A stretch of 62,895 nt of DNA from CAZFBA01 sp964517135 (GTDB lineage Bacteria > Cyanobacteriota > Vampirovibrionia > JBFMGH01): the NCBI GenBank assembly GCA_964517135.1, contig CAZFBA010000023.1:1-62895 (forward strand), read 5' to 3'. Each line of letters opens with the position of its first letter. Within the stretch, counting starts at the first letter, position 1. Below the pieces are notes generated by a model. The model did not search any database and was not told where the DNA came from. It saw only the letters and a list, made by a program, of their open reading frames with translations. Position numbers and translations under genes: made by a program. Below are positions 33,738-41,038 of the stretch, piece after piece.

Positions 33738-34406
33738 ATGCAGAAAAAACCAAACAATGATTTAACAAAACGACTTAACAAATTAACTCAGTTTTTAGAT
33801 ATAAATGCTCTGACTATGTCTAAAAAGGTTGATATGCCTCATTCTACAATTTACAATTATTTAAAAGGTGAAAGACAACCAACAAGTGAATTTTTAATGA
33901 AAATTTGCACAAACTTAAATGTAAACCCTCAATGGTTGTTAAAAGGTGAGGGTGAAATGTTTACTGATCCTAATTCTCTAAAATCAAGCGAAATGGTAGA
34001 TATACCAATTAGAAACTGTGTTGCAAGTGCAGGTGCTGGATGTTTTGTCAATGAGGAAAATGTTATCGATTATTTTCAAATGCCCCGTAAGTATTTAGTA
34101 GAGTCTTTGAAGGCAAGCCCTAACCAGTGTGACTTTATTCACGCTCATGGTCGAAGTATGGAACCAACAATTTTAGATAATGACCTGGTTCTTATTGACA
34201 AAAGCCAGAAAAGACCAGTTGATGGTTACTTATACTGCATAAGAAAAACCAATAACATTCTTATAAAAGAAATTCAGGTAATAGAGAACGGAAAGGTAAG
34301 ATTAATCAGTCACAACAAAGATTATGAACCTTTCATTATCAGTATTGATGATACCCTGAATGTTGAAATAATTGGTAGAGTCGTATGGTATGGAAGAAAA
34401 GCGTAA
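33738..34406 (+). CDS. CI/LexA-like phage repressor
   Basis: 222 residues. An N-terminal helix-turn-helix (LTMSKKVDMPHSTIYNYLKG, about 25-44) is joined to an S24 self-cleaving domain. The catalytic Ser 140 is in HAHGRSMEPTI and Lys 177 in ILIKEIQV. The scissile bond is probably one of the Ala-Gly pairs in VASAGAG (98-101). RecA filaments formed after DNA damage would trigger self-cleavage and induction. It is divergent from the early operon. An antirepressor is also present, so two induction routes may exist. Confidence 0.92.
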   Translation: MQKKPNNDLTKRLNKLTQFLDINALTMSKKVDMPHSTIYNYLKGERQPTSEFLMKICTNLNVNPQWLLKGEGEMFTDPNSLKSSEMVDIPIRNCVASAGAGCFVNEENVIDYFQMPRKYLVESLKASPNQCDFIHAHGRSMEPTILDNDLVLIDKSQKRPVDGYLYCIRKTNNILIKEIQVIENGKVRLISHNKDYEPFIISIDDTLNVEIIGRVVWYGRKA

Positions 34407-34526
34407 ATATAATAATTTAGACGTTAACTTTTGAAAAAACCGAAAATATGTAGGACTATAAATTGTAAATTTGTGTTATTAATAAGGGAATTATAATTAT
34501 ATATTTAATTGAATAAGGATTTTTAA

Positions 34527-35648
34527 ATGGATAATATTGATACTCAAATAGATACAAGTGTTGAAGAAGAAAATGCAGAAGAAATGGATATGATTTCAAA
34601 ACCAGATTTTGTTGATATACCGAAAATTGAGATATCAAATGTACTGGAAGATATTGATGCATACTGGAAACAGAAATTATATAAATCAATAAAAAATTCT
34701 TTAAGTAAAGAGAAAATAAAAGAATATACTTCAAATGCATTGTTATTAAACGATAGTAGTGAAGAATCTGTAAATGAATCTCTAACAAATATGACAACTA
34801 TGGGTGATTTAACCTCAAATATAATATATGATTTATACCTTGAAACAAAAGAATGTGGAAAGAAAAGAATTAAATTTTTTCATCTGCCAACAGATTTTAA
34901 TTATAATCAATTAATAGAAAAAGTAAAAACGAGTTATCATAATGATATTTTTAATAAAATTAATGCAGTTAAACAATTTAAATGTGTTCCTGAACGTAGA
35001 GACGAAGATTATTTATATAATTTAATACATATTTCTTGTGATCATGAAAACATAAAATTTCTTTATAGGCTTATACGATATTGGCTTATACCTATAGCGG
35101 AAGATAAATATTATTATAAACCTTTAGTAGTTCCTATTCTTGTGATATTAGGCAGAGATAAATCATATATCCAAATTAGAATTACACCCTGTAGTAATAT
35201 CAATTATAATACTGTATATAGACAAATTAAAAGTCGTATAGCTGACATTTTAGAGGTAAGAGATCTAAGGCAAATTCCTTTAAGGTCTACTATTGATCAT
35301 TTCTTCAAAAATAAATTGATAGTAAAATTTAAAGGTGCACATGTTTATAAGCAAGAATTAAAAGTAAAGGATGAAAACTGTGAAATTAAGTTAATATTCA
35401 ATATTCAAGGTGATACTTTGATTGATTATACTGGATTGGAAGTATACCAAACAATTGATAAAGAAAAATATGAACATCAAGTGGATAATATTAATGGTTA
35501 TTGGCCTAATGAATTATACCAAGATGGAACATTTATTGTTAAAGATAGAAGAATTCAAATAGACGCTATAACAAATGAAATAATTTTACCGGCAGATTAT
35601 CGAAGAAGTGAAATTGATTATGTATTACAACAAGTTAAAATGCCTTAA
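34527..35648 (+). CDS. Unrecognised accessory protein, first gene of a lysogenic cassette
   Basis: 373 residues, markedly AT-rich in codons. A 60-residue acidic N-terminus (VEEENAEEMDMISKPDFVDI) precedes a mostly helical region to about 120 and a mixed beta region (PLVVPILVILGRDKSYIQIR, KLIVKFKGAHVYKQELKV, CEIKLIFNIQGDTLIDYTGL). No catalytic motif or membrane segment stands out. AAGGA lies upstream of the ATG. It lies beside the repressor on the same strand, the usual place for genes expressed in the lysogen. The next gene overlaps it by 29-41 bp. A defence or superinfection-exclusion role is only an inference. Confidence 0.6.
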   Translation: MDNIDTQIDTSVEEENAEEMDMISKPDFVDIPKIEISNVLEDIDAYWKQKLYKSIKNSLSKEKIKEYTSNALLLNDSSEESVNESLTNMTTMGDLTSNIIYDLYLETKECGKKRIKFFHLPTDFNYNQLIEKVKTSYHNDIFNKINAVKQFKCVPERRDEDYLYNLIHISCDHENIKFLYRLIRYWLIPIAEDKYYYKPLVVPILVILGRDKSYIQIRITPCSNINYNTVYRQIKSRIADILEVRDLRQIPLRSTIDHFFKNKLIVKFKGAHVYKQELKVKDENCEIKLIFNIQGDTLIDYTGLEVYQTIDKEKYEHQVDNINGYWPNELYQDGTFIVKDRRIQIDAITNEIILPADYRRSEIDYVLQQVKMP

Positions 35649-36114
35649 AAGCCAATTTTCAGAGTTACAAAAAGAAATCCAAGCAATTGATAATTACTTG
35701 GGTAACTTAAGCATCAATAAAGCTCAAAGATTAATGCCGGGAATGATTAGTAATACTTTGAATTTGGATTATGAAAAAGTATATTCTGTTCTGATTAAAG
35801 CTCAAGATTTAAAAATTGTAACAGTAAACTATGAAATATTTTGCCCTGAAACACAAAATTATATTAAAAGAATAGAATTATTACCTGAAAAATCGGAATA
35901 TGAAATTGAAGATTGCAAATATTGTGATGAAAACCATACAATTCATCAAGATGAAATACAAATTTCATTTAGATTGCTAGAAGAGAGTGAAGGTAAAAAT
36001 AATACATCTTTACTTTCTTCTAAGATTAATTATATTAAAAAGTTTTTTACAGAAAGGTTTTCAAAAAAAAAACCTTATCAAGAGCTATTAATAGCTCACT
36101 TCAAGAATACTTAG
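35608..36114 (+). CDS. Winged-helix/zinc-knuckle protein, zero-frame part
   Basis: 168 residues from GTG 35608, or 164 from ATG 35620. A helical start is followed by a winged-helix-like segment (AQRLMPGMISNTLNLDYEKV, then LIKAQDLKIVTVNYEIFCPE) and a degenerate zinc site (DCKYCDENHTIHQDEI). The zero frame stops at 36114. At 36063-36072 lies a run of ten A, read TCA AAA AAA AAA, a canonical A-AAA-AAA slippery site. A -1 slip there continues the protein for about 104 more codons to 36425. The short protein would be soluble. Confidence 0.6.
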   Translation: MKLIMYYNKLKCLKSQFSELQKEIQAIDNYLGNLSINKAQRLMPGMISNTLNLDYEKVYSVLIKAQDLKIVTVNYEIFCPETQNYIKRIELLPEKSEYEIEDCKYCDENHTIHQDEIQISFRLLEESEGKNNTSLLSSKINYIKKFFTERFSKKKPYQELLIAHFKNT

Positions 36115-36425
36115 AACTTAAAAATGTCAATGGTTTAACTCATGAGCAAATTCAATATATTCAAAATCAAGCTACACAAGAAAAAAATCTTACTTTAGAG
36201 TATAGAAAGCTTTTTTGTACACATTTATTTTCCTTGAAAAGTCCAGTGTTTTGGATTTTATTAGTATTTATTTTAATTATAATTGGATGTATAACACCAA
36301 ATGATGTTAAACAATATTTTTATAATAAGCTTCAAAATGATTCTAATGTAAAAACAAATGATACCAAACCCCAACCTGATAATATTCAAGAATTACAAGT
36401 TTCTAAACCTAATGAGAATAAGTAA
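36060..36425 (+). CDS. -1 frame extension with membrane helix of the preceding gene
   Basis: This frame lacks a good start but stays open across the A10 run to a TAA at 36423-36425. It reads as coding sequence: LSRAINSSLQEYLELKNVNG, HEQIQYIQNQATQEKNLTLE, a hydrophobic helix (VFWILLVFILIIIGCI, about 36246-36293) and a short polar tail. Joined by -1 slippage the product would be about 268-272 residues with a C-terminal membrane anchor. Alternatives are a real frameshift mutation, phase variation at A10, or a sequencing error. Confidence 0.55.
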   Translation, partial: FKKKTLSRAINSSLQEYLELKNVNGLTHEQIQYIQNQATQEKNLTLEYRKLFCTHLFSLKSPVFWILLVFILIIIGCITPNDVKQYFYNKLQNDSNVKTNDTKPQPDNIQELQVSKPNENK

Positions 36426-36538
36426 TGAAACAAATTATTCTAGTTTTAATATTGCTATTGTTATTCTTCCCTTCTGTTCAGGCAGAAGGGTTAAGCTGTA
36501 AGGTTGTATCTGTTCACGATGGTGATACTTTTACATGA
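36425..36538 (+). pseudogene. Truncated exported staphylococcal-nuclease-like gene
   Basis: The ATG overlaps the preceding stop (TAATG). A 20-residue signal peptide (KQIILVLILLLLFFPSVQA) leads into LSCKVVSVHDGDTFT, the characteristic first strand of the thermonuclease (SNase) domain with its conserved GDT, and then TGA. Full SNase domains need about 130 more residues. Nothing in the other frames continues the domain, so a deletion has fused this start to unrelated sequence. Confidence 0.7.
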
Positions 36539-36827
36539 TAGATTTGGGCTAAACTTCCCAAAAAAAGGTGTAGATGATAAAAAACTATGTCCTGAAAACT
36601 CTATGGGTAAAGGTTTTGCACAGTACTTGAGAGATAATAACCTTGACCAAGAAAATAATTCTATATCAGGGTATAGAGAGACATTATATAAAATTGAGTT
36701 ACTTCCTCAATTTTATCATTACATATTTACTATCTGGATTCCCCGTACAGGACGGAATTATTTTATGAAGAAAACTCCTAAATTTGTGAAATTTTTGGAT
36801 AACTTGTATCCCCAAAGCTCTTCATAG
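36504..36827 (+). pseudogene. Orphan C-terminal gene fragment fused to the nuclease remnant
   Basis: An open frame of 107 codons whose first part is only a shadow of the nuclease remnant. From about codon 11 it has protein-like character (GKGFAQYLRDNNLDQENNSI, YKIELLPQFYHYIFTIWIP, KTPKFVKFLDNLY). It has no proper start of its own. It is probably the tail of another gene left by the same deletion. The family is not recognised. Confidence 0.4.
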
Positions 36828-36849
36828 AAGATAATAAACATTGAACATA

Positions 36850-36889
36850 AAAAGGTTTTTCCTGGCTAAAAGGAAAAACCTTTTAGCTT
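36850..36889. terminator. Strong bidirectional terminator
   Basis: AAAAGGTTTTTCC and GGAAAAACCTTTT form a perfect 13-bp stem around a 9-base loop, closing the accessory cassette. Confidence 0.8.
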
Positions 36890-37673
36890 GCATTTTAAAG
36901 AAAAGGTGCTAATATACCAGCACACAATGAACTTTGATAAATAAATAGTATATACTTCCAGTTTTTGGTTTTTCCTAAGTGAATGTATCACGGCTTTTAA
37001 ATACCAGAAGCAATAATTATTCTTAATAAGCTTAAATGCATGCTACTCATGACTTTGCCGAACAGGAAAACGCTGAAAAGATACCCCGGGAATTTTAAAG
37101 CTCAGGCGTGACAAGGGATTGCCGGTTAAAATTCCCACCCGGGAACACCAATGGGAATTTTAAAACGCAAGCATAACAACAAGAGAAGCCCAAAATTCCT
37201 AAATTCCCAGAATCTCAGGTATATTATTTTAAAAATGACCATGTTAGATACTTGTAGTAATTGATCAACTACAAGTATATTGGCTATTCTATATTATATA
37301 TAGTAGAAAAAAGAAAAAAATATATTTATATTATAGTGGGAATTTAGGAATTTTAAGATTTTTTAAGCGAAAATAAGCTCAGGGATTATTTATCCAAAAT
37401 TCCCATTGAAATTCCTGGGGGTGGGAATTTAGGAATTTTAAAATTTGTAAAGTATATACTCTACTCATAAAACGTTTTGAACTTTTTTAAAATGCAGTAA
37501 TAGCAAGCATTTTACTTAAAAGCTTTACAGATTTTTGTTCTATATTTATATTGATTATGGAAGTGCAAACTGAGTACGGATTAATCCCGAAAACGCTTCG
37601 CAATCCATAAACTAGACTTCTTATGCTTTTTTATCAAATACCTTTGTGAGGTTTGAAGACAGTCAGAAAAGTT
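36890..37673. other. Long non-coding phage region with iteron-like repeats
   Basis: No gene is visible in about 780 bp between the accessory cassette and the late operon. TGGGAATTTAGGAATTTTAA occurs at 37337-37356 and 37422-37441, and in inverse orientation at 37191-37209. Shorter relatives (GGGAATTTTAAA or its complement) lie at 37088, 37126, 37153 and 37394. An 11-bp dyad is at 37248-37278, beside a long A/T-only stretch (37285-37335). This is the layout of a phage replication origin or a repressor-array control region for the late genes; the sequence alone does not decide. Confidence 0.55.
37248..37278. promoter_or_regulatory. 11-bp inverted repeat
   Basis: ATACTTGTAGT - nine bases containing TGATCA - ACTACAAGTAT. 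The arms are perfect and the spacing suits a dimeric regulator, next to an A/T-only tract. Confidence 0.5.
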
Positions 37674-37700
37674 AGTTCCCCTGGACCAGGGGGACTTTTT
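37674..37700 (+). terminator. Intrinsic terminator before the late operon
   Basis: AGTTCCCCTGG - A - CCAGGGGGACT followed by TTTTT. It lies 24 bp upstream of the next gene, so it could be the target of a late antiterminator. Confidence 0.7.
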
Positions 37701-37723
37701 ATTGGAATTATAAGGGGTATACT

Positions 37724-38128
37724 ATGCAGCAATATAATCTATTTTGTCACAATAGGAAGATTAACACTAAAGAATATAAGGTTATAACAAAGCTAGGAAA
37801 GCAATATAATTATCTTACAGAGTCTATAAAAGAGGGCTACTGTTCTTACTGTAAGACTTTTGTTATTTTGCATACCTGGCAATCAAGCTATAATGGTAAA
37901 GACTTCTATAACGAGTACAGAGGAAAAGCTGCTAAAAAGTTTCTAAAGAATGTAATACAAAAACAGAAGTGCTACCAGGAAGAACAGGTTGATAAAAGAT
38001 ATTATCTCAACTATAGAGAGTATGGAAAAACTAATGATGGAAATATCAAGAAGTGCTACAGCAACTTTAACTCTTTAAGACTTGGAATGATTGATCCAGA
38101 TAAAGGTTTAGATTTTTTCGCAGCGTAA
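37724..38128 (+). CDS. Hypothetical protein at the start of the late region
   Basis: 134 residues, basic and Tyr-rich, with one CxxC pair (EGYCSYCKTFVILH). AAGGGG gives a good ribosome site. It lies directly after a terminator and before the packaging genes, the place where late regulators or HNH-like packaging helpers are found, but no HNH or helix-turn-helix motif is seen. The family is not recognised. Confidence 0.6.
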   Translation: MQQYNLFCHNRKINTKEYKVITKLGKQYNYLTESIKEGYCSYCKTFVILHTWQSSYNGKDFYNEYRGKAAKKFLKNVIQKQKCYQEEQVDKRYYLNYREYGKTNDGNIKKCYSNFNSLRLGMIDPDKGLDFFAA

Positions 38129-38131
38129 AAG

Positions 38132-38329
38132 ATGAATAATAACCCTAAAAATATCTACATAAAACCTGATCAGTTCGATAGCAAAGGCAACTTCATTAAG
38201 CCTGTAAGAGGTGAGAAATATGTTTTACTACCTCCAGATACTACTAACAAGCATTTTAACTTGTATAGGTCTTACAATGGCAATGCAAAAGACAATAACA
38301 CAAATCTTAGAATCGCTAAAACAGCTTAA
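38132..38329 (+). CDS. Small hypothetical protein upstream of cos
   Basis: 65 residues, polar and basic (KPDQFDSKGNFIKPVRGEKY). It starts 3 bp after the previous stop and ends at the putative cos site. The ribosome site is weak. The role is unknown. Confidence 0.5.
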   Translation: MNNNPKNIYIKPDQFDSKGNFIKPVRGEKYVLLPPDTTNKHFNLYRSYNGNAKDNNTNLRIAKTA

Positions 38330-38330
38330 C

Positions 38331-38366
38331 GGGTCCTTCCTAGAGGGGTGGGAACCCGCAGGTCCG
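38331..38366 (+). other. Putative cos (packaging) site
   Basis: GGGTCCT (38331-38337), identical to the lambda cosQ core, is followed by a GC-rich dyad (GGGT-GGGA-ACCC, 38346-38357) and GCAGGTCCGC. This is a sharp GC island in AT-rich DNA just upstream of the small terminase gene, the same order cosQ-cosN-nu1 as in lambda. The phage also has a GpA-type terminase. Confidence 0.55.
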
Positions 38367-38443
38367 CTCACTCGTTTTTAGTTGCTGAGTCTAAAAAAAA
38401 TTTTTATATAAACTATTAAACTTTTAATAAAAAATCAGGTAAA

Positions 38444-38980
38444 ATGGCTACAGATAAAGACGTTCAGTTAATAGATGATGCTATTTGTGTCAGTACCAGA
38501 GAGATTTTAGAATTATTTGGTATTACAAAAGGTACGCTACACCAATGGGAGCATAAAGGATGTCCTAAAAAAGCTCGTGGATGGTGGTCGTTAAACGAAA
38601 TTTTACGTTGGAGAGGTTTAGTATCAGCACAAGGCGTTAAAACAGAAGAAGAACTTGAATCTCTTAGCCTGCAAGAACAGAAACTATTTTATGAGGTTAA
38701 GCTCAAAGAGTCACAAGCAGAAAATTATAATCTTAGAAATGCTATTGCCAGGGGTGATTATATAGAAAAAGAAATTATTGTAAGTGAGTTATCAAGATTC
38801 TTTATTATATTGAAACGTTCTTTATTAGGTTTATCAAAGAAATTAAGTAATGAAATCAGTGCTTATATTGATCCTATTGAGGCTAGAAGAATTGAATCGT
38901 ACATAAACGATATAGTTATTGATGCTTTAGAACAGTTAAACGTAAATGGTATCTACAAAGCACCAAAACAGAAAAAATGA
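38444..38980 (+). CDS. Terminase small subunit (Nu1-like)
   Basis: 178 residues. An N-terminal winged-helix/excisionase-like domain (VSTREILELFGITKGTLHQW, WWSLNEILRWRG) recognises cos DNA. A coiled-coil linker (EQKLFYEVKLKESQAENYNL) and the conserved RNAIARGDYIEKE segment lead to an assembly domain. This is the lambda Nu1 organisation. It overlaps the large subunit gene by 35 bp. Confidence 0.85.
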   Translation: MATDKDVQLIDDAICVSTREILELFGITKGTLHQWEHKGCPKKARGWWSLNEILRWRGLVSAQGVKTEEELESLSLQEQKLFYEVKLKESQAENYNLRNAIARGDYIEKEIIVSELSRFFIILKRSLLGLSKKLSNEISAYIDPIEARRIESYINDIVIDALEQLNVNGIYKAPKQKK

Positions 38981-40826
38981 TTTGCCTCAATGGTTATTGC
39001 AAGGACTTCAAGCGCTAAAACCTCCAGAAAAGTTAACGGTTTCTGAATGGGCAGATAAATATAGAATCTTAGATTCAAAAACATCAGCCGAACCTGGAAG
39101 ATGGGTAACAGATAGAACTCCATACTTAAGGGCAATAATGGATGCCTTTAAGGATCCTGAAATAGAAGAGATTATCTTTGTAAAACCTACTCAAGTAGGT
39201 GGAACAGAGACATTAAACAATATTATCGGCTATATAATTAGCCAGGATCAAAGTCCTACCCTGGTTGTTTATCCCACACTTGAACTAGCAGAATATACAA
39301 GTAAAAACCGCTTACAGCCATTAATTGAATTAAGTGAGGCTACCAGAAAACACTATAATAATAGAGAAAGCAAAGATCTAGAACTTCAATTTACTGGAAT
39401 GTACCTTTGTTTATCAGGTGCAAATAGTCCAGCTTCCTTAGCAACTAGACCGATACGCTTTCTTTTAATGGATGAGCTTGATAAGTATCCTACAAATTCA
39501 GGAAGAGAAGCAGATCCCAGGAGTTTAGCCAGGGAAAGAACAAAAACTTTTGCTACTAATAAAAAAATTATATCGGCCTCAACTCCCACCCTGGTAGAAG
39601 GTCCGATATGGCAAGAATGGCTAAATGCCCATAGTCAATACAAATATTATGTACCGTGTCCTCATTGTGGTGATTATCAGGAATTAATCTTTCAACAAAT
39701 TAAATGGAATAAAGAAGCTAAAACTGATGATGAGATAAGAAACAGTGCTTATTATGAATGTACAACTTGTAAAGGGATAATATCAGATAGACATAAGCCA
39801 TTGATGCTAAAAAATGGTGAATGGATATCTTTGAAGAAAGAAGGTAAAAGAAAAACAGCTTTTCATTTGAATGCTTTATATTCTCCCTGGGTTCGTTTTG
39901 GAGATGTTGCTTCTGAATTTAAAAGAAGTGAGAATTTTCCAGATCTTTTAATGAATTTTGTGAATTCCTGGTTAGCTGAACCCTGGAAAGCAACTCAAAT
40001 TAAATTAGATCACGAGGTAATACTCGAAAGACAGTCTAAATATAATGAAGCAACGGTTCCTAATGAAGCATTTTTATTAACAGCAGGAGTTGACGTACAA
40101 AAAACAAATTTCTATTACACTATAAGGGCCTGGGGTGGTTTTATGAGCAGTTGGAATATTGCTCATGGAATTGTGGATACCTGGGATGAAATTGAATACA
40201 TAATGAGTATGCCCTTTAGGAATGAAAAAGGGGAATTATTCCAGGTTCAAATATGTGCTATTGACTCAGGAGACAGAACAGATGAAGTGTATGACTTTTG
40301 CGCCCAGAATTATGATTGGGCTGTACCTGTAAAAGGATCCAGTAGAGATTTACTAAAAAGATTTAGTATTTCTAGTATTGATAGGATAGGAAGTAAAGCT
40401 CATGGAATGAATCTTTATATTGTTGATGGTGGTCAATATAAAGATATGATTGCTGGAAGGTTAAAGAGGACTAGCAAAAGAGGTGGATGGTTTGTATATA
40501 AAGGCTGTGATATCGATTATTGTAAACAGATTTGTGCTGAAGAAAAAGTTAAAGAGAAAAAAGGCGATAGAGTAGTTTATAAATGGAAGACAAAAGGAAC
40601 TAAAACACCTAATCATTATCTTGATTGTGAAGTATATGCAAGCTTCGCAGCAGACCTATTACAGGTTAGGTACGTTCAAACTGAAGATATAGAACCATAT
40701 AAACGAACGATTCAAGCAGATCAGATTAATCTTCCTATTCAAGAAGTAGAAAGACATATGAATAAAGAAAAAAGTTGGATAGATAGTGATAGATGGTTAA
40801 GCAATAAGGGGTCATGGATAAGATGA
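38946..40826 (+). CDS. Terminase large subunit (GpA family)
   Basis: 626 residues. It is the packaging motor ATPase and nuclease of the lambda GpA family: FVKPTQVGGTETLNNIIGY as variant Walker A region, FLLMDELDKYP as Walker B, SASTP as motif III, the Cys pairs CPHC and CTTC of the GpA zinc-like insert, and the C-terminal nuclease (AGVDVQKTNFYYTIRAWGG, VQICAIDSGDRTDEVYDF). It docks on the portal and cuts cos. The start at 38946 lies within the small subunit gene; an internal start cannot be excluded. Confidence 0.93.
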   Translation: MVSTKHQNRKNDLPQWLLQGLQALKPPEKLTVSEWADKYRILDSKTSAEPGRWVTDRTPYLRAIMDAFKDPEIEEIIFVKPTQVGGTETLNNIIGYIISQDQSPTLVVYPTLELAEYTSKNRLQPLIELSEATRKHYNNRESKDLELQFTGMYLCLSGANSPASLATRPIRFLLMDELDKYPTNSGREADPRSLARERTKTFATNKKIISASTPTLVEGPIWQEWLNAHSQYKYYVPCPHCGDYQELIFQQIKWNKEAKTDDEIRNSAYYECTTCKGIISDRHKPLMLKNGEWISLKKEGKRKTAFHLNALYSPWVRFGDVASEFKRSENFPDLLMNFVNSWLAEPWKATQIKLDHEVILERQSKYNEATVPNEAFLLTAGVDVQKTNFYYTIRAWGGFMSSWNIAHGIVDTWDEIEYIMSMPFRNEKGELFQVQICAIDSGDRTDEVYDFCAQNYDWAVPVKGSSRDLLKRFSISSIDRIGSKAHGMNLYIVDGGQYKDMIAGRLKRTSKRGGWFVYKGCDIDYCKQICAEEKVKEKKGDRVVYKWKTKGTKTPNHYLDCEVYASFAADLLQVRYVQTEDIEPYKRTIQADQINLPIQEVERHMNKEKSWIDSDRWLSNKGSWIR

Positions 40827-41038
40827 ACTTACAAGAACAGTTAACACAAATAAATGAAGCGATAAGTAAAATTGAAAAAGGTGCTCAGGAATATAAGATA
40901 GGTTCAAGATATTTTAAAAAACCTGATTTATCCCTACTTTATCAGGAAAGAAGAGATATTTTAAGAAGAATTGAAGAAAATGATAACTCTTCTATTGCTG
41001 GAACTACCTATGTAGCTAGATTTGTAGGTAATAGATAA
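40814..41038 (+). CDS. gpW-like head-tail joining protein
   Basis: 74 residues. A helical N-terminus, then QEYKIGSRYFKKPDLSLLYQ and an ERRDILRRIEEN helix, as in lambda gpW. That protein plugs the filled head below the portal. The length and position between terminase and portal fit. It overlaps the terminase by 13 bp and the portal by 1 bp. Confidence 0.82.
   Translation: MDKMNLQEQLTQINEAISKIEKGAQEYKIGSRYFKKPDLSLLYQERRDILRRIEENDNSSIAGTTYVARFVGNR

Noticed and set aside
34456..34797. Minus-strand open frame opposite the 373-residue protein
   Set aside because: Tyr/Leu/Ile-rich shadow of AT-rich coding sequence on the other strand.
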